A DNA stretch of 6,663 nt from Chloroflexota bacterium. Lineage in GTDB: Bacteria; Chloroflexota; Anaerolineae; UBA7937. A program made the translations under genes and the position numbers. Position 1 is the stretch's first letter; the number at the start of each line of letters is the position of its first letter. The notes below the pieces were generated by a model. That model was given only the letters and a program-made list of their open reading frames with translations. It was not told where the DNA came from and did no database searches. The stretch is from contig DMLA01000117.1 in NCBI GenBank assembly GCA_003453555.1, forward strand, positions 1 through 6,663, read 5' to 3'. Positions 4,859 to 6,663 of this stretch are shown piece after piece.

Positions 4859-6663
4859 ACGAAGAGAAGAGTCCCTTCATCAAGGCTTTGGAGATCTTTT
4901 TAGAGGGGGAACGGACGGGGCAACTGATCAAATTCGTGCTCATCCCCGTCCTCTTGATCTTGGCCGCTCTTTTACCCCCCATCTCTCTAGTCGATCGGGT
5001 GCTGGCCGCGGGTTATACCACCATCACCTTGGGTGGCGGCTCAGTAGTAGATCTCGACGGGACGCAACTCACTATTCTGCCTCAGGGGCTCTCCCAGCGC
5101 ATCCGGGTGCGTCTCACCTCCCTCCCTCGCCTGGACTTCCTTGCCGGGAAGACGGAAGAGGGGGAAGCCCTGGAGTTAATACCTCCTTACCTGGATATGA
5201 AGAGCCCTCTCTATCTCCTGAAGGTGAGGGGGCCCATGCCAGAAGCCTCCTTTCTCACCATCCCCATCCCTAACGACGCCGAGCCACTGGCCACCTTGGA
5301 TATTTACCAGTGGACCGGCGAGGAGTGGCAGTGGCTCCCCCATAAGATCATCCCCGAGGACGACGTAATAGAGACCTGGCTCTCTTCCCTCCCCCCAGGC
5401 ATAGCGGTTATGCAGACCAGGCCTCGCCTCCCCTCGGTCGCTTGTGAGTTGGGCGAGGGGGGCACGCTGGCAGGGGCAAAGAGTGATATTTTGACAAGGG
5501 TCAGCGCTCAAGGCCTCTTCCTCCAGAACGATGGGCTAAGTGGCGAGGCGACGATTGGAGGAGAGATCAGCCCCTTGGCCCAAGGGGAAGACCATGTGGT
5601 CATACCTACCCTGGTGAACAGGGTGAACGGGGTGATACGGGACGATCTCACTCACAACATCTTGGTAAACGAGGATCTGAGGCGAAACCATATCCAAGAG
5701 ATAGTGGGTCTGGTAGTGGAGAGCGACTACGCTGGCATCCGGATCGACTACGCGGGGATAGGCCCTCCTCTGCGAGAGGATTTCACAGCCTTCATCACCG
5801 AATTGACAGATCAACTGCACGCCGAAGAGAAACTGTTGACCGTGAGGGTGGAAACCCCAGTGCAGATAGCGGAGGATCGCTGGGATACAGGGGGGTACGA
5901 TTGGGAGGCACTGGGACGAGTAGTAGATGGTTTACAATTGCCGGCCCTTCCTCTCCCCCAGGCCTACCTTCCTGGTGGACAGATGGAAGCGCTCCTAAAC
6001 TATGCCCTAGGGCTAGTGGATCGCTACAAGGTTCGCCTCATACTCTCCGCCCAGGCTCGTGATCGGGTGGGAGATCAAGAGGCTTCTCTCTCCTACGAGG
6101 AGGCTCTGGGGCTCTTGGGTGGTCAGATCGCCCTCCCGGGAGAGGAGGTAAACCCTGGCCAGAGCCTGACCATGGAGCCATCCTCCCTCAAGGATTGGGG
6201 GATGCAATACCTAGAGGGGGCTCATACCTATTGGTTCACCCATCAAGATGAGAGAGGTGAACACACCATCTTTTTGGAGAACGCGGAAAGCATAGCCCAT
6301 AAGTTGGAACTGGCCAGAGCCTTCAACCTGCAAGGAGTGATGGTAGAGGGGCTCTTGGATGAGGGGTGCGATGAAAGGGTTTGGGAGGCTCTAAGTCAAT
6401 ACGCTGCCGCCCAGCCTTGCAGCATCCAAAACCAGTTCGCCATATTATGGCAGGTGGCTAACACCCAGGGAGAAGTGATGGCGGAGGAGGTCTGTCCCCT
6501 AGACGACCCCACCTTCTCCTGGACGGTGCCGCAGGCCGGGGAATATATCATCTCTTATGCCATCTCCGACGACGGCGGGCAAACCGCCTCGGTTGTTGGA
6601 GGGGAGGCTCTCTTGGTGGCTTTAGCGCCCACCCCCACGCCTACGCCCATCCCCACCCCCGTT
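4846..6663 (+). CDS. Membrane-anchored GH18-like protein with degenerate active site (N-terminal 606 residues; cut by window edge)
   Basis: The reading frame is open from 4846 to the last base. A cytoplasmic N-terminus of about 25 residues precedes one hydrophobic helix (about 28-45, IKFVLIPVLLILAALLPP), so the rest is probably outside the cell. Residues 46-200 are unrecognised, with IPIPNDAEP and the Trp-rich YQWTGEEWQWLP. Residues of about 206-520 resemble the YaaH branch of GH18: HVVIPTLVNRVNG, then HNILVNEDLRRNHIQEIV, then YAGIRIDYAGI, and later FLENAESIAHKLELA. The catalytic motif DGxDxDxE reads AGIRIDYA (296-303), so the essential Glu is Ala303 and only Asp301 remains. An Ig-like segment (about 526-593) leads into the linker APTPTPTPIPTPV, and a further wall- or glycan-binding domain probably follows. 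AAAGGAG (4836-4842) is only three bases from the ATG at 4846, so the in-frame ATG at 4855 is an alternative start. Probably a glycan-binding surface protein, not a hydrolase. Confidence 0.82.
   Translation, partial: MASMNEEKSPFIKALEIFLEGERTGQLIKFVLIPVLLILAALLPPISLVDRVLAAGYTTITLGGGSVVDLDGTQLTILPQGLSQRIRVRLTSLPRLDFLAGKTEEGEALELIPPYLDMKSPLYLLKVRGPMPEASFLTIPIPNDAEPLATLDIYQWTGEEWQWLPHKIIPEDDVIETWLSSLPPGIAVMQTRPRLPSVACELGEGGTLAGAKSDILTRVSAQGLFLQNDGLSGEATIGGEISPLAQGEDHVVIPTLVNRVNGVIRDDLTHNILVNEDLRRNHIQEIVGLVVESDYAGIRIDYAGIGPPLREDFTAFITELTDQLHAEEKLLTVRVETPVQIAEDRWDTGGYDWEALGRVVDGLQLPALPLPQAYLPGGQMEALLNYALGLVDRYKVRLILSAQARDRVGDQEASLSYEEALGLLGGQIALPGEEVNPGQSLTMEPSSLKDWGMQYLEGAHTYWFTHQDERGEHTIFLENAESIAHKLELARAFNLQGVMVEGLLDEGCDERVWEALSQYAAAQPCSIQNQFAILWQVANTQGEVMAEEVCPLDDPTFSWTVPQAGEYIISYAISDDGGQTASVVGGEALLVALAPTPTPTPIPTPV

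Noticed and set aside
4773..5273. Open frame of 166 codons on the plus strand overlapping the end of GH57 and the start of the GH18-like gene
   Set aside because: It starts inside GH57 codons without a ribosome site and its translation is low-complexity Ser/Arg/Gly/Pro. The frame from 4846 has a membrane helix and recognisable domains.
5491..5496. TTGACA inside the GH18-like gene (another at 5804-5809)
   Set aside because: Neither has a -10-like hexamer at 16-18 bases, and both lie deep in coding sequence.
5176..6207. Three minus-strand open frames of 64-111 codons within the GH18-like gene
   Set aside because: They are antisense to a continuous coding frame with recognisable domains, and show no motif or ribosome site of their own.

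Overview
The window reads as ordinary bacterial chromosome from what is most likely a thermophilic member of the Chloroflexota. The phylum is inferred, not proven. The grounds are a GH57 glucanotransferase/amylase, the long form of dihydropteroate synthase, a small metallo-beta-lactamase protein of a type I associate with that phylum, and a large membrane-anchored GH18-like protein ending in a Pro-Thr linker. G+C is roughly in the high fifties by eye, and AGG/CGG arginine and ATA isoleucine codons are common. There are no tRNAs, rRNAs, insertion sequences, CRISPR arrays or phage genes, and no gene-free stretch longer than about 190 bases.

Left half (1-2482, all minus strand): a compact operon read right to left. 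It encodes an MBL-fold protein, a HAD-superfamily protein, FolE (GTP cyclohydrolase I, GTG start) and FolP (dihydropteroate synthase, cut by the left edge). Spacing is tight: 4 bases between MBL and HAD, 58 between HAD and folE, and an ATGA overlap between folE and folP. folE supplies dihydroneopterin triphosphate and folP condenses the later pterin with p-aminobenzoate, so the operon belongs to folate synthesis. The phosphatase, aldolase and pyrophosphokinase steps between them are not assigned here. HAD and MBL are the only local candidates for accessory roles, and each carries a substitution at a classical active-site position.

Centre (2483-2671): a divergent intergenic region. It holds a probable promoter for each direction and an imperfect inverted repeat between them.

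Right half (2672-6663, plus strand): a 706-residue GH57 enzyme acting on alpha-1,4-glucans, then a separately promoted gene. That promoter is a perfect TTGACA-N17-TATAAT match whose -35 lies inside the last codons of the GH57 gene. The gene runs off the right edge after 606 codons. It encodes a membrane-anchored protein with an unrecognised N-terminal region, a YaaH-type GH18 barrel that has lost its catalytic glutamate, an Ig-like segment and a Pro-Thr linker.

I see no complete new system. The points most worth a second look are the degenerate GH18 protein with its consensus promoter, and the altered active-site residues in the two proteins encoded ahead of folE.
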